Assembly: GCF_050874005.1 (NCBI RefSeq)
Contig: NZ_JBNMJV010000011.1
Span: 6,891 to 70,890 of the forward strand
Reading direction: 5' to 3'
Source: Huintestinicola sp050874005
GTDB taxonomy: Bacteria; Bacillota; Clostridia; Oscillospirales; Ruminococcaceae
DNA: 64,000 nucleotides
Positions 8,843-16,935 of this stretch are shown here, one piece after another. The notes beneath the pieces are model-generated. The model searched no databases. It worked only from the letters and a program-made list of their open reading frames with translations, and was not told the DNA's origin. Position numbers and translations under genes: made by a program. How positions within the stretch are numbered: position 1 is the stretch's first letter; every line of letters begins with the position of its first letter.

Positions 8843-10336
8843 ATGGGAAAATCAACAGGATTTTTAGAATATAAAAGAACCGAAAACGAAGGTCTCGAAC
8901 CCCTCGAGCGCATTAAGAACTATCGTGAGTTCCACACCCCCCTTGATATGGAGGCAAGAAAAAAGCAGGCGGCACGCTGTATGGACTGCGGCGTACCCTT
9001 CTGCCAGTACGGCAAGCCTCTTCATAACGGAATGGTGTCGGGCTGCCCCTTAAATAACCTCTGCCCCGAGTGGAACGACCTTATCTATACCGACAGTATG
9101 GACGAGGCGGCACGCAGACTGCTGCTCACAAACAGCTTCCCCGAGTTCACCTCGAGAGTATGCCCCGCCCTCTGCGAAAAAGCCTGCACCTGCGGACTAA
9201 ACGGCGACCCGGTTACCGTCAAGGAGAACGAGTATTCCATCATCGAATATGCCTATTCCCACGGACTGATGGAGCCCTCCGTTCCCTCCGTAAGAACGGG
9301 CAAGACCGTAGCCGTAGTAGGCTCGGGACCCTCGGGCCTCGCCGCAGCCCAGAGACTTAACAGACGTGGTCATAAGGTCACCGTATTTGAGCGTGAAGAC
9401 CGTCCCGGCGGACTGCTTATGTACGGCATACCCAATATGAAGCTTGAAAAGTCTGTAGTTGACCGCCGCATAAAGCTTATGGAAGCCGAGGGCGTAGAGT
9501 TTAAGACAAATGTGAACGTAGGCAAGGATATAACCGCCGAGGAGCTTACCTCGAAATTTGACGCAGTTGTACTCTGCTGCGGCTCGGGCAATCCCCGAAA
9601 TATCGAGGCTCCGGGACGTGACGCAAATGGAATTTACTATGCCGTAGATTTCCTCAAGGCAACCACCAAGAGCCTTATGGGCTCCAACCTCTCCGACGGC
9701 TACTACATCAGCGCAAAGTACAAGAATGTTGTAGTTATCGGCGGCGGAGACACAGGCAATGACTGTGTCGGAACAGCTATCCGTCACGGCTGCAAATCCG
9801 TAGTCCAGCTTGAGATGATGCCCAAGCTCCCCGACACAAGAGCGGAAAACAACCCCTGGCCCGAATGGCCCAGAGTAAACAAGACCGATTACGGTCAGGA
9901 AGAAGCTATAGCAGTATTCGGCCACGACCCTCGAATTTACCAGACCACCGTAAAGCAGTTCATCAAGGACGAAAAGGGCAATATAAACTCCATTGAGACA
10001 GTTCGTCTCCAGCCCGTAAAGGACGAAGCCACAGGCAGAACTAAGATGGAGCAGGTAAGAGACAGCGAGGAAATTATCCCCGCAGACCTTGTCCTCATCG
10101 CCGCAGGCTTTTTAGGTACAGAAAAGTACATTGCCGATGCATTCGGCGTAGAGCTGAACCCCAGGACTAACGTAGCTACCGCCTCCCCCGACACCTATAA
10201 GACCAACATTGAAAAGGTGTTCACCGCAGGCGATATGCACAGAGGACAGTCCCTCGTGGTATGGGCAATAAGAGAGGGCAGAGAGGCAGCAAAGGCAGTA
10301 GACGAGTATCTTATGGGGTACACCACACTCAGATAA
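8843..10336 (+). CDS. gltD: Glutamate synthase (NADPH), small subunit
   Basis: GltD takes electrons from NADPH through FAD and 4Fe-4S clusters to GltB. The N-terminal cysteine-rich region (CMDCGVPFC, then CPLNNLCPEW and CPALCEKACTCG, residues about 47-115) binds the clusters. The FAD-binding VVGSGPSGLAAA lies near 155 and the NADPH-binding VIGGGDTGND near 297. The length of 497 residues is typical. It shares the gltB promoter. It is followed by a bidirectional terminator and, unusually, by a consensus promoter that points back into this gene. Confidence 0.97.
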   Translation: MGKSTGFLEYKRTENEGLEPLERIKNYREFHTPLDMEARKKQAARCMDCGVPFCQYGKPLHNGMVSGCPLNNLCPEWNDLIYTDSMDEAARRLLLTNSFPEFTSRVCPALCEKACTCGLNGDPVTVKENEYSIIEYAYSHGLMEPSVPSVRTGKTVAVVGSGPSGLAAAQRLNRRGHKVTVFEREDRPGGLLMYGIPNMKLEKSVVDRRIKLMEAEGVEFKTNVNVGKDITAEELTSKFDAVVLCCGSGNPRNIEAPGRDANGIYYAVDFLKATTKSLMGSNLSDGYYISAKYKNVVVIGGGDTGNDCVGTAIRHGCKSVVQLEMMPKLPDTRAENNPWPEWPRVNKTDYGQEEAIAVFGHDPRIYQTTVKQFIKDEKGNINSIETVRLQPVKDEATGRTKMEQVRDSEEIIPADLVLIAAGFLGTEKYIADAFGVELNPRTNVATASPDTYKTNIEKVFTAGDMHRGQSLVVWAIREGREAAKAVDEYLMGYTTLR

Positions 10337-10350
10337 CCGACGGTAATAAT

Positions 10351-10379
10351 ATTATAGCACATCTGTGCTGATTTGTCAA
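10351..10379 (-). promoter_or_regulatory. Consensus promoter directed antisense into gltD
   Basis: Read on the minus strand, it is TTGACA, 17 bp, TATAAT with extended TGc, a perfect match. The predicted start near 10344 would send transcription into the 3' end of gltD. No minus-strand gene lies to the left in the window. The spacer contains a small inverted repeat (AGCACA/TGTGCT). Confidence 0.6.
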
Positions 10380-10405
10380 GCCCTTTATAAGAAATATGTT
10401 CTGAA

Positions 10406-10444
10406 AAAATCCTCCGCAGTTTGTATATAACTGCGGAGGATTTT
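10406..10444. terminator. Bidirectional terminator after gltD
   Basis: A 14-bp stem (10406-10419 with 10431-10444, loop of 11) carries A-runs on the left arm and T-runs on the right, so it can work in both directions. Confidence 0.88.
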
Positions 10445-10455
10445 CTTTCCGAGCC

Positions 10456-10484
10456 TTGAAATCCCGAAAAAAAGGTGATATAAT
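10456..10484 (+). promoter_or_regulatory. Sigma-A promoter
   Basis: TTGAAA, 17 bp, TATAAT with extended TGa; it drives the SGNH lipoprotein gene at 10520. Confidence 0.85.
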
Positions 10485-10519
10485 ATACATACATATAAAT
10501 CTGAAAGGAAAATTTACCA

Positions 10520-11788
10520 ATGAACAAAAAAATAACCACAGGACTTGCCGCACTTCTTATGTGCGTAAGTATGACTGCCTGCAAATCGGAAGAAGCCGCC
10601 GCACCCGAAAACGTTTCCGAAACTGCTGCCTCTTCAACAGAAACCGTCACCGAAGCCGACCTGACTCCCGGCGAGCCTGTAGACCTTGAAGCGGGGCTTA
10701 CGGATAAAATGTATCAAAGAGCGCTTTTAAACGAGGGAAACCGTTCCCGCCTTGCCGCCGCAATGAAAAAGGCTGAAAACGGCGAACCCGTTACCGTAGG
10801 CGTTATTGGCGGCTCTATCACCCAGGGAAGCCTTGCCTCCAATCAGGCAAACTGCTACGCCGAGCTTTTCCACAAATACTGGACTGATAAATTCCCAAGC
10901 AGCGAGATAACCTTTGTGAATGCAGGCATAGGCGGCACGAACTCCTATCTTGGCGTTCACCGTGCAGATGAACAGCTCCTTTCCGCAAAGCCCGATGTGG
11001 TCATTGTTGAATTTTCAGTAAACGACACAGACAAGGTAATGAACAAGTATTCCTACGACAGCCTTGTAAGAAAGATACTTAACGCCGAGGGCGACCCCGC
11101 AGTTATCCTTCTATTCACCACTCAGGAGGACGGCACAAGCTTACAGGAAGTCCATAAGGAAATAGGTCTTGCCTATGACCTGCCAATGCTCAGCTACCGT
11201 GAGGTGGTATATCCCGAGGTTGCCGCAGGCACTCTTAACTGGAAGGACATCTCCCCCGATAATATCCACCCCAACGACGCAGGCCACAGCCTTATCGGTC
11301 AGCTCCTCGGAAGATATCTTGACAGCGTTTACGACGATCTGGAAAATATAGACGATACCGACACCGCCTTTACAGCAAACGCTTACACCGCCGATTACTA
11401 CAAAAATGCGAAAATGCTTGGCGCCTCTCAGACAGAAGCCACGGAAATGAGCGGCTTTGAGATATCGGGCAATAAGGTCTACCCCGAACTTTTCTCCGAC
11501 AATTTCGTCACCGAGGAAGAGGGCTATCTGAAATTTGAGGTCGAGTGCCAAAATCTGGGAATATTCTACTTAAAGCAGACCGACGGCAAAGGCGGCAAAT
11601 ACGATGTCCTGGTTGACGGGGAAAGAAAATCCGTCCTCGATGCAGATTTTTCGGGCGGCTGGGGCAATTACGGCGAACCTCAGCAGGTCATCATCGGCAA
11701 GGAAACGGGCAAACACACCATTGAGATAAAGCTTTCCGAAGGCAGCGACAAAACAGCTCTTACTATTCTCGGAATTATGGTGAGCTGA
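10520..11788 (+). CDS. SGNH/GDSL-type esterase lipoprotein
   Basis: The 422-residue protein has a lipoprotein signal (lipobox MTAC, Cys near 21) and a short acidic linker. An SGNH hydrolase domain follows at about residues 85-275. The catalytic Ser block reads GVIGGSITQG, the block III region EFSVND, and the Asp/His block DNIHPNDAGH. The C-terminal 150 residues form a beta-rich domain (YLKFEVECQNLGIFYLK through the end). Such proteins often deacetylate plant polysaccharides at the cell surface; that fits the mannanase and GH9-like genes elsewhere in the window but the substrate is inferred. An AAAGGA site precedes the ATG. The MATE gene follows after 40 bases without a terminator. Confidence 0.8.
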   Translation: MNKKITTGLAALLMCVSMTACKSEEAAAPENVSETAASSTETVTEADLTPGEPVDLEAGLTDKMYQRALLNEGNRSRLAAAMKKAENGEPVTVGVIGGSITQGSLASNQANCYAELFHKYWTDKFPSSEITFVNAGIGGTNSYLGVHRADEQLLSAKPDVVIVEFSVNDTDKVMNKYSYDSLVRKILNAEGDPAVILLFTTQEDGTSLQEVHKEIGLAYDLPMLSYREVVYPEVAAGTLNWKDISPDNIHPNDAGHSLIGQLLGRYLDSVYDDLENIDDTDTAFTANAYTADYYKNAKMLGASQTEATEMSGFEISGNKVYPELFSDNFVTEEEGYLKFEVECQNLGIFYLKQTDGKGGKYDVLVDGERKSVLDADFSGGWGNYGEPQQVIIGKETGKHTIEIKLSEGSDKTALTILGIMVS

Positions 11789-11828
11789 ATATAATAAAGA
11801 ATACTGAAAGTATTCGGAGATAACATTT

Positions 11829-13199
11829 ATGACAAACGCAAAAAAATACGAAATGGATATGTGCAGCGGCTCCATACTGAAAAAAATGCTGATATTCACC
11901 CTGCCGCTGATGTTCTCAAGTATCCTCCAGCTTCTTTTCAATGCAGCGGATATCGTGGTGGTAGGCCGTTTTGCGGGAGATAACTCCCTTGCGGCGGTAG
12001 GCTCCACCACATCGCTCATAAACCTCCTCACCAACCTTTTTGTGGGGCTGTCCATAGGCGCAAACGTAACAGCCGCACGAAACTACGGCGCAAAGCGTGA
12101 AGAAGCTCTCAGCCGCACCGTTCACACATCAATAACCATCAGCCTTATAAGCGGCGTTGTCCTTACCGTCATAGGCATATTCGGCGCAAAGGAAATGCTG
12201 AAACTAATGAGCACCCCCGACGAGATAATCGACCTTGCTGCCGACTATCTGCGGATATATTTTGCGGGAATAACCGCCTCAATGGTCTACAACTTCGGCA
12301 GCGCCCTGCTTCGTGCCATAGGCGATACCAAGCGTCCCCTTTATTACCTTATGGCGGCGGGAGCGGTGAACGTGGCAATGAACCTGCTTTTCGTCATTGT
12401 TTTTAAAATGGACGTGTCGGGCGTAGCGCTGGCGACGGTCATATCCGAGTGCCTTTCCGCCTTTCTGGTGGTCAGGTGCCTTATGAAAGAGACGGGAGCC
12501 ATAAAGCTTATTCTCAAAAAGCTTCGTGTCCATAAGCAGGAGCTGGGAACAATACTGCGTATAGGACTGCCCGCAGGCTTTCAGGGAATAGTTTTCGCCC
12601 TGTCCAATGTGGTGATACAGTCCTCGGTAAACCTGTTCGGCAACGTGGTGGTTGCGGGAAATTCCGCCGCCGCCAATATCGAAGGCTTTGTATATGTGGC
12701 AATGAACTCTTTCTATCAGGCGACCCTTTCCTTTATGAGCCAGAATTTCGGCGCAGGACAGTATAAGCGCCTTAACAGGATACTTGTCTGCGGCGAGATA
12801 TGCGTTATCGCTGTGGGAGTTATCCTGGGAAATCTTGCGGTGATATTCGGAGAACCCCTTCTCGGTATCTATACCGACAGCCCCGAGGTAATTGCCGCAG
12901 GAATGGTGCGTCTCGGATATATATCGAGAGTTTATGCCCTCTGCGGCATAATGGACGTTCTCGTTGGCGCTCTCAGAGGAATAGGCTATTCGGTAATGCC
13001 GATGATAGTTTCCCTTGTAGGAGCCTGCGGACTGCGGCTTCTCTGGATAGCAACGGTTTTTCAAATACCCGAATATCACTCGGTGGAAACGGTGTATCTC
13101 TCCTATGCCATCACCTGGATAATCACCGCTTCTGTCCACCTTTTATGCTACATCATCGTGAGAAAAAAGGTTGCCCGTAAATACGAAACTGCCGCTTAG
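11829..13199 (+). CDS. MATE family multidrug/cation antiporter
   Basis: This 456-residue integral membrane protein has about 12 hydrophobic segments arranged as two similar halves, typical of MATE exporters that couple drug efflux to Na+ or H+ entry. The first helix region (GSILKKMLIFTLPLMFSSIL) and the following AADIVVVGRFAGDNSLAAVG are characteristic. GGAG precedes the ATG. It probably reads through from the upstream esterase gene. The end overlaps the convergent minus-strand gene by four bases. Confidence 0.92.
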   Translation: MTNAKKYEMDMCSGSILKKMLIFTLPLMFSSILQLLFNAADIVVVGRFAGDNSLAAVGSTTSLINLLTNLFVGLSIGANVTAARNYGAKREEALSRTVHTSITISLISGVVLTVIGIFGAKEMLKLMSTPDEIIDLAADYLRIYFAGITASMVYNFGSALLRAIGDTKRPLYYLMAAGAVNVAMNLLFVIVFKMDVSGVALATVISECLSAFLVVRCLMKETGAIKLILKKLRVHKQELGTILRIGLPAGFQGIVFALSNVVIQSSVNLFGNVVVAGNSAAANIEGFVYVAMNSFYQATLSFMSQNFGAGQYKRLNRILVCGEICVIAVGVILGNLAVIFGEPLLGIYTDSPEVIAAGMVRLGYISRVYALCGIMDVLVGALRGIGYSVMPMIVSLVGACGLRLLWIATVFQIPEYHSVETVYLSYAITWIITASVHLLCYIIVRKKVARKYETAA

Positions 13200-13696
13200 C
13201 CCTCCGCAGTTTTCAGCCTTTCGGGACTGCCTGCCGCCGTGCATATGACCGCCACAGGCAATGACAGCAGAAACCACCCTGCGCTGTAGGAGGGACATAT
13301 CTGCCCCAGCACATTCAGATACATATGGGAATAATCCCATACGTCCCACCCCAGCAGCACATTGACCACGCACCCCACGGTGAACTCAAAAAAGGTTATC
13401 ACGCACATTCCGAAGAAGCATTTGAAAAGAATGCTGTCCTCGGGGTGGCGGGCGTAGCGCAGGTACATTATGAGCAGGCACACGCCCCCCGTCAGGGTCA
13501 TAGTCCAATGGGTATAGCCCCTTGCCACTATCTCGATAAGTGAATAAAGCACGCCGCCGCCGAGAAATACGGCGGTGTACCGTCCTATAGGCGAGGTCGA
13601 CGACCAGGGGGAGCTTCCGCCAAGAGCAAAGCTTTGCATAATAATATCAGACCTTTCAAAAAAATCTATAGGCATATTATCCCGCAGCGAGTGCAT
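13196..13696 (-). CDS. CmpB-like ABC-type permease family membrane protein (PF06541-like)
   Basis: The 166-residue protein has about five membrane segments. The stretch NVLLGWDVWDYSHMYLNVLG followed by QICPSYSAGWFLLSLPV matches the conserved core of the 'putative ABC transporter permease' family (DVWDYS, then GQIC, then WFLLS). The substrate is unknown and no ATPase gene is adjacent. A GAGGG ribosome-binding site lies about ten bases before the ATG. It is convergent with and overlaps the MATE gene end, and it is divergent from the YfbR-like gene. Confidence 0.7.
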   Translation of the reverse strand: MHSLRDNMPIDFFERSDIIMQSFALGGSSPWSSTSPIGRYTAVFLGGGVLYSLIEIVARGYTHWTMTLTGGVCLLIMYLRYARHPEDSILFKCFFGMCVITFFEFTVGCVVNVLLGWDVWDYSHMYLNVLGQICPSYSAGWFLLSLPVAVICTAAGSPERLKTAEG

Positions 13697-13741
13697 AAAA
13701 ATACCCTCAAAGCCAAATTGACCATAACCAATTAAAGGAAT

Positions 13742-13766
13742 GTGTGAAAATCAAAGATTTTCACAC
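13742..13766. repeat. Perfect 11-bp inverted repeat in a divergent gap
   Basis: GTGTGAAAATC (13742-13752) and its exact complement GATTTTCACAC (13756-13766) are separated by AAA. It lies between the divergent CmpB-like and YfbR-like genes, so it could be an operator or a hairpin in the YfbR mRNA leader. Confidence 0.7.
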
Positions 13767-13836
13767 CGAGTTTTGTTTCATTGTCTGCCGACAAAGATTT
13801 CCTGGCGGAAAATACAAAGCTCTCAAGAAAGGAAAA

Positions 13837-14469
13837 ATGAACAAAATGAACGAAGAAAAATTTTTCGCCATAATCTCCCGAATGAAATATATAAACCGCT
13901 GGGGACTTATGCGAAACACCATAACCGAAAACATCAGCGAGCACAGCCTTGAAACGGCATTCATCGCCCACGTACTTGCCCTTTACAGAAATGTCCGCTT
14001 CAAAGGGAATGTTGACCCCCAGCGCTGTGCACTTCTTGCAATGTACCACGATGTCACCGAGATAATCACAGGCGACCTGCCCACCCCCGTAAAATATTAC
14101 AATGCGGAGATACGTGCGGAGTATGACAAGGTGGAGAAAATGGCTGAGGAGAAAATGCTTTCCTATCTTCCCGAAGATCTGCGGGAGTATTACCGCCCAT
14201 TGCTGGGACATACCGAGGAGGAAAAGGAGCTTTGGAAGCTTGTAAAGGCGGCGGATAAGCTTTCCGCCCTGATAAAATGTGTGGAGGAGCGGCAGATGGG
14301 CAACTCCGACTTTACCGATGCGGAAAAATCCACCCTTGAAGCCATTCACGAGATGAATCTCCCCGAAGCGGAGGAATTTTTAAAAGAATTTATGCCTGCA
14401 TATAATGGAACGCTGGATAAGCAGGCAGCGGGTGACGACCCGCAGCGACCTCGTTGGGATATTTCGTAA
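13837..14469 (+). CDS. yfbR: YfbR-type HD-domain 5'-deoxynucleotidase
   Basis: The start at 13837 is chosen because GAAAGGA lies just upstream; an in-frame GTG at 13744 falls inside an inverted repeat. The 210-residue protein carries HD-domain metal ligands ENISEHSLETAFIAH (about 23-37) and MYHDVTEIITGDLPTPVKYY (about 65-84), diagnostic of YfbR-like enzymes that dephosphorylate deoxynucleoside 5'-monophosphates. The last 15 or so residues (AGDDPQRPRWDIS) are encoded by a copy of the dispersed 3'-end repeat, so the natural C-terminus seems to have been replaced or extended. No terminator is obvious behind it. Confidence 0.85.
   Translation: MNKMNEEKFFAIISRMKYINRWGLMRNTITENISEHSLETAFIAHVLALYRNVRFKGNVDPQRCALLAMYHDVTEIITGDLPTPVKYYNAEIRAEYDKVEKMAEEKMLSYLPEDLREYYRPLLGHTEEEKELWKLVKAADKLSALIKCVEERQMGNSDFTDAEKSTLEAIHEMNLPEAEEFLKEFMPAYNGTLDKQAAGDDPQRPRWDIS
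14428..14455 (+). repeat. Partial copy of the dispersed 3'-end repeat
   Basis: The hairpin module GCGGGTGACGACCCGC plus AGCGA-CTCG matches the 5' part of the repeat at typA and folD, in gene orientation. Here it is inside the coding end of the YfbR-like gene, and the conserved GTTCTATAG core that should follow is lost. Confidence 0.65.
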
Positions 14470-14879
14470 AAGTCCTCTCATTTGTGGCACGGTCACTTTC
14501 AAAGGCACAAGTTCAAACCGCAGACCTAAACCGAATAGGCGTATGCCCCACCCCGAGAAATGGAAAATCGCAAAAAAGAGATGTCGTGGTAAACAAATCC
14601 GAACAAAACCAAGCAAAGGACTTTAGTTAACAAGTCAAAGTACAACTGTAAAAATGCAGAAAGGGGGAGAGGGTAGGGAAAGAGGTCGCAAGGGGAAAAC
14701 CGTAGGAGAGGGGGAAGTCCGCATTTTTGTTGGGTTTATTTCTTCTCCCTCTCCTTAGGTTGTCCCTTTGCCTACTCGCTAACAGGTTTAAGCAAAACCA
14801 AATTTCGTTAATCAAAATAATCAGACCGACATATTCCAATTTGACTCTCACTTTAAAATTATCATAATCAAAAGGAAAA
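14470..14879. other. Gene-free stretch with a long imperfect inverted repeat
   Basis: No convincing coding frame is present. Bases 14689-14717 and 14742-14770 form an imperfect 29-nt inverted repeat (about five mismatches or wobbles) around a 24-nt loop; the best part, 14705-14717 with 14742-14754, pairs 13 of 13 allowing one G-U. This could be a decayed miniature element. The sequence left of it resembles no feature I recognise. Confidence 0.5.
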
Positions 14880-14883
14880 TATA

Positions 14884-14916
14884 TAAAAAGGCGGTGCCGA
14901 TAAAATCGGCACCGCC
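14884..14916 (-). terminator. Terminator of rplJ-rplL
   Basis: A perfect 11-bp GC-rich stem (14890-14900 with 14906-14916) is followed on the minus strand by TTTTTA. It lies 29 bases after the rplL stop. Confidence 0.9.
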
Positions 14917-14944
14917 CAAAAGCGTTATATGTTCAAAACTCAGA

Positions 14945-15319
14945 TTACTTGAGCTCAACAGTAGCGCCTGCAGCTTCGAGCTTAGCCTTGAGCTCTTCAG
15001 CCTCAGCCTTGGGAGCAGCTTCCTTGAGGGTCTTGGGAGCAGCCTCAACAGCCTCCTTAGCCTCCTTGAGGGAGAGACCGCAAGCGTCCTTAACAGCCTT
15101 GATAACGTCCATCTTCTTGTCGCCGAAGGAAGCGAGAACAACGTCGAACTCAGTCTTCTCAACAGCTCCATTATCGCCACCGTTATTAGCGGGACCTGCA
15201 GCAGCAACAACAGCGGTTACACCGTACTTTTCCTGGATAGCTTCAACGAGCTCAGCGAGCTCAAGAACAGAAAGAACATCGATCTGGTCTAAAATTGCAG
15301 TGATCTTTTCAGATGCCAT
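14945..15319 (-). CDS. rplL: Ribosomal protein bL12 (L7/L12)
   Basis: The 124-residue acidic, Ala/Glu/Lys-rich protein has the N-terminal dimerisation segment (IDVLSVLELAELVEAIQEKY), an Ala/Gly hinge and the C-terminal domain ending KAKLEAAGATVELK. EKTEFDVVLASFGDKK and the ALSLKEAKEAVE-like segment are family-typical. It forms the ribosomal stalk that recruits translation GTPases. It follows rplJ after 77 bases in the same transcript, so it is under control of the L10 leader. Confidence 0.98.
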   Translation of the reverse strand: MASEKITAILDQIDVLSVLELAELVEAIQEKYGVTAVVAAAGPANNGGDNGAVEKTEFDVVLASFGDKKMDVIKAVKDACGLSLKEAKEAVEAAPKTLKEAAPKAEAEELKAKLEAAGATVELK

Positions 15320-15396
15320 GATAATAATCTCCTTTAAATTTTATTTTGTTTTAAGAAACATTTTTGTTTCACGCCACAAAGCAATATAAATTATGC

Positions 15397-15906
15397 TTAT
15401 GCAGCTTCCTCTGCCTTCTTGTCGGCGAGAGACTTGAGTGTAGCTGCGAGCTTCTGCATAGGACCCTGGAGAGAGCCAACGAGCTGAGCAAGCAGAACAT
15501 CCTTGGAAGGGATCTTGGAAAGAGCCTCAACGCCCTTAGCGTCATAAACAGTACCCTCAACAAATCCGCCCTTGAGGTTGAACTTGTCGTCGTGAGCCTC
15601 AGCAAACTTGCCGAGAATTCTTGCGGGAGCAGTCTGATCGTTCTCGCATACAGCGATAGCGGTAGTACCCTCGAGTACGCCGCAGAGATCTTCGAGACCG
15701 TTCTCCTTGAGAGCGATGCGGAGCATAGTGTTCTTCTCAACGAAGTACTTAACGCCTGCCTCTCTCAGCTCTTTTCTGAGCTTGGTATCCTCCTCAACGG
15801 TGATACCCTTGTAGTCAACGAGAACGCCCGAGCAGGAGTTCTTTACAAGCTCTGTAAGCTCGGCAGCTCTTGCCTTCTTGGATTCAAGAATCTTTGCGCT
15901 TGGCAT
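15397..15906 (-). CDS. rplJ: Ribosomal protein uL10
   Basis: The 169-residue L10 protein anchors bL12 dimers to 23S rRNA. The N-terminal segment (SCSGVLVDYKGITVEEDTKL) and the C-terminal helix that binds bL12 (LVGSLQGPMQKLAATLKSLA) are recognisable. The start is fixed by GGAGGTGAAATTTTATG. The gene is preceded by a 200-nt leader. rplK and rplA are not next to it here, since the TetR gene lies upstream in the other direction. Confidence 0.98.
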   Translation of the reverse strand: MPSAKILESKKARAAELTELVKNSCSGVLVDYKGITVEEDTKLRKELREAGVKYFVEKNTMLRIALKENGLEDLCGVLEGTTAIAVCENDQTAPARILGKFAEAHDDKFNLKGGFVEGTVYDAKGVEALSKIPSKDVLLAQLVGSLQGPMQKLAATLKSLADKKAEEAA

Positions 15907-16112
15907 AAAATTTCACCTCCGAAAAAGTTGAAAATTATGCTACCCATTCATAAAAAAGAAAAATCCTTTCCCTGCAGTACAGGAAAGGAGCGTACAAACA
16001 TAATAGTACAGCGATCTCTTTCCTCGGCAGGATTTACGGAAGTCATAGTTGCAGCCTGACTGCCACCTGCTGTCTTTAGAATATGATAGCTTTGTTATTT
16101 ATTCAAACAACA
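15907..16112 (-). ncRNA. L10 leader (ribosomal protein autoregulatory leader)
   Basis: The roughly 205-nt untranslated leader between the promoter and rplJ has the position of the Firmicutes L10 leader, which binds the L10-L12 complex for feedback. Near its 3' end the minus strand has the stem CCTTTCCTGTACTGCAGGGA-AAGG (plus 15963-15986) followed by ATTTTTC and TTTTTTA, an intrinsic-terminator shape, so control is probably by attenuation. Assignment is by position and structure; no covariance search was possible. Confidence 0.75.
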
Positions 16113-16118
16113 TCTAAT

Positions 16119-16147
16119 ACTATATCACATTATTTTCCCTTTGTCAA
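16119..16147 (-). promoter_or_regulatory. rplJ-rplL promoter
   Basis: On the minus strand: TTGACA, 17 bp, TATAGT with extended TGa. The predicted start is near 16112. Confidence 0.88.
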
Positions 16148-16234
16148 GGGGTTTTTGAAAATTTCTCAAATTTTTTCGGATAATATAAATGTGTATGCCC
16201 TGTCCTGCAGAATGTAAACATTTCGTTAACCCTA

Positions 16235-16263
16235 TTGCATTTCCAATATCTATATGGTATACT
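16235..16263 (+). promoter_or_regulatory. Promoter of the tetR gene
   Basis: TTGCAT, 17 bp, TATACT with extended TGg. The -10 hexamer itself overlaps the first operator-like GTATACT repeat. Confidence 0.8.
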
Positions 16264-16294
16264 CTAAGTATACTAAATATAACAGGAGTATACT
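16257..16294. promoter_or_regulatory. Triple GTATACT repeat, candidate TetR operator
   Basis: GTATACT occurs at 16257, 16268 and 16288, the last two as the palindrome AGTATACT. Spacings of 11 and 20 bp put all three on about one face of the helix, from the -10 to the base before the ATG. This arrangement suits autorepression by the encoded TetR protein. Confidence 0.55.
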
Positions 16295-16924
16295 ATGAGC
16301 AGAGAAAATAAAAATGAAGCAGTTGCGGCAGTTCACAGGAAAAAAATTCTCGAAAGTGCAGGCAGGCTGTTTTCGGAAAAAGGCTTTGAAGCGGCGACTA
16401 TCGAGGATATCTCCATAGCTTCGGGATACAGCAGACGGACTGTCTATGCCTATTTCCGAAGCAAGGAGGACATTCTCCACAGCTTTATTTGCGAGGGGCT
16501 TTCGGAGCTGAGCGGAGCGGTGAGGGATATCGTTTCCCGTGAAACGGACTTTGAAAAGCGGTGCAGGGAAATCTTTGATGCAATGGGTGAGTTTTATAGG
16601 AATTATCCTTTGGCGGCTGAGATAATAAACGGCTTCAAGCCGTCGGAAATGTCCGAGCCGTCCGAAGCGGCAAAGAGGATATTTGCTCTGGGCGAAGAGA
16701 TAAACGACACTCTCGTCGGATTTGTAAGCGGCGGAATAGCGTCGGGAAACGTCCGCAAGGGCATCGTTCCCGAGCTGACGGTCTATATCCTCTGGTCGGA
16801 AATTTCTGCCTTTTACGGTCTTGTGCAGAGCAAAGGCGAATTTATCCGCAAGCGGTTTTCTTTTTCGGAAACAGAGCTTTGCGAATATGGATTTAAGCAG
16901 ATATTCGGTTCAATTTTTAAGTGA
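16295..16924 (+). CDS. TetR/AcrR family transcriptional regulator
   Basis: The 209-residue protein has a typical N-terminal TetR DNA-binding domain: RKKILESAGRLFSEKGFEAA, TIEDISIASGYSRRTVYAYF and RSKEDIL (residues about 12-62). The rest is an alpha-helical ligand/dimerisation domain. The SD is GGAG inside the last operator-like repeat. The stop overlaps the SD of the methyltransferase gene, so both are in one operon and this regulator probably controls the pair. The inducer is unknown. Confidence 0.92.
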   Translation: MSRENKNEAVAAVHRKKILESAGRLFSEKGFEAATIEDISIASGYSRRTVYAYFRSKEDILHSFICEGLSELSGAVRDIVSRETDFEKRCREIFDAMGEFYRNYPLAAEIINGFKPSEMSEPSEAAKRIFALGEEINDTLVGFVSGGIASGNVRKGIVPELTVYILWSEISAFYGLVQSKGEFIRKRFSFSETELCEYGFKQIFGSIFK

Positions 16925-16935
16925 GGAGAAACTTA

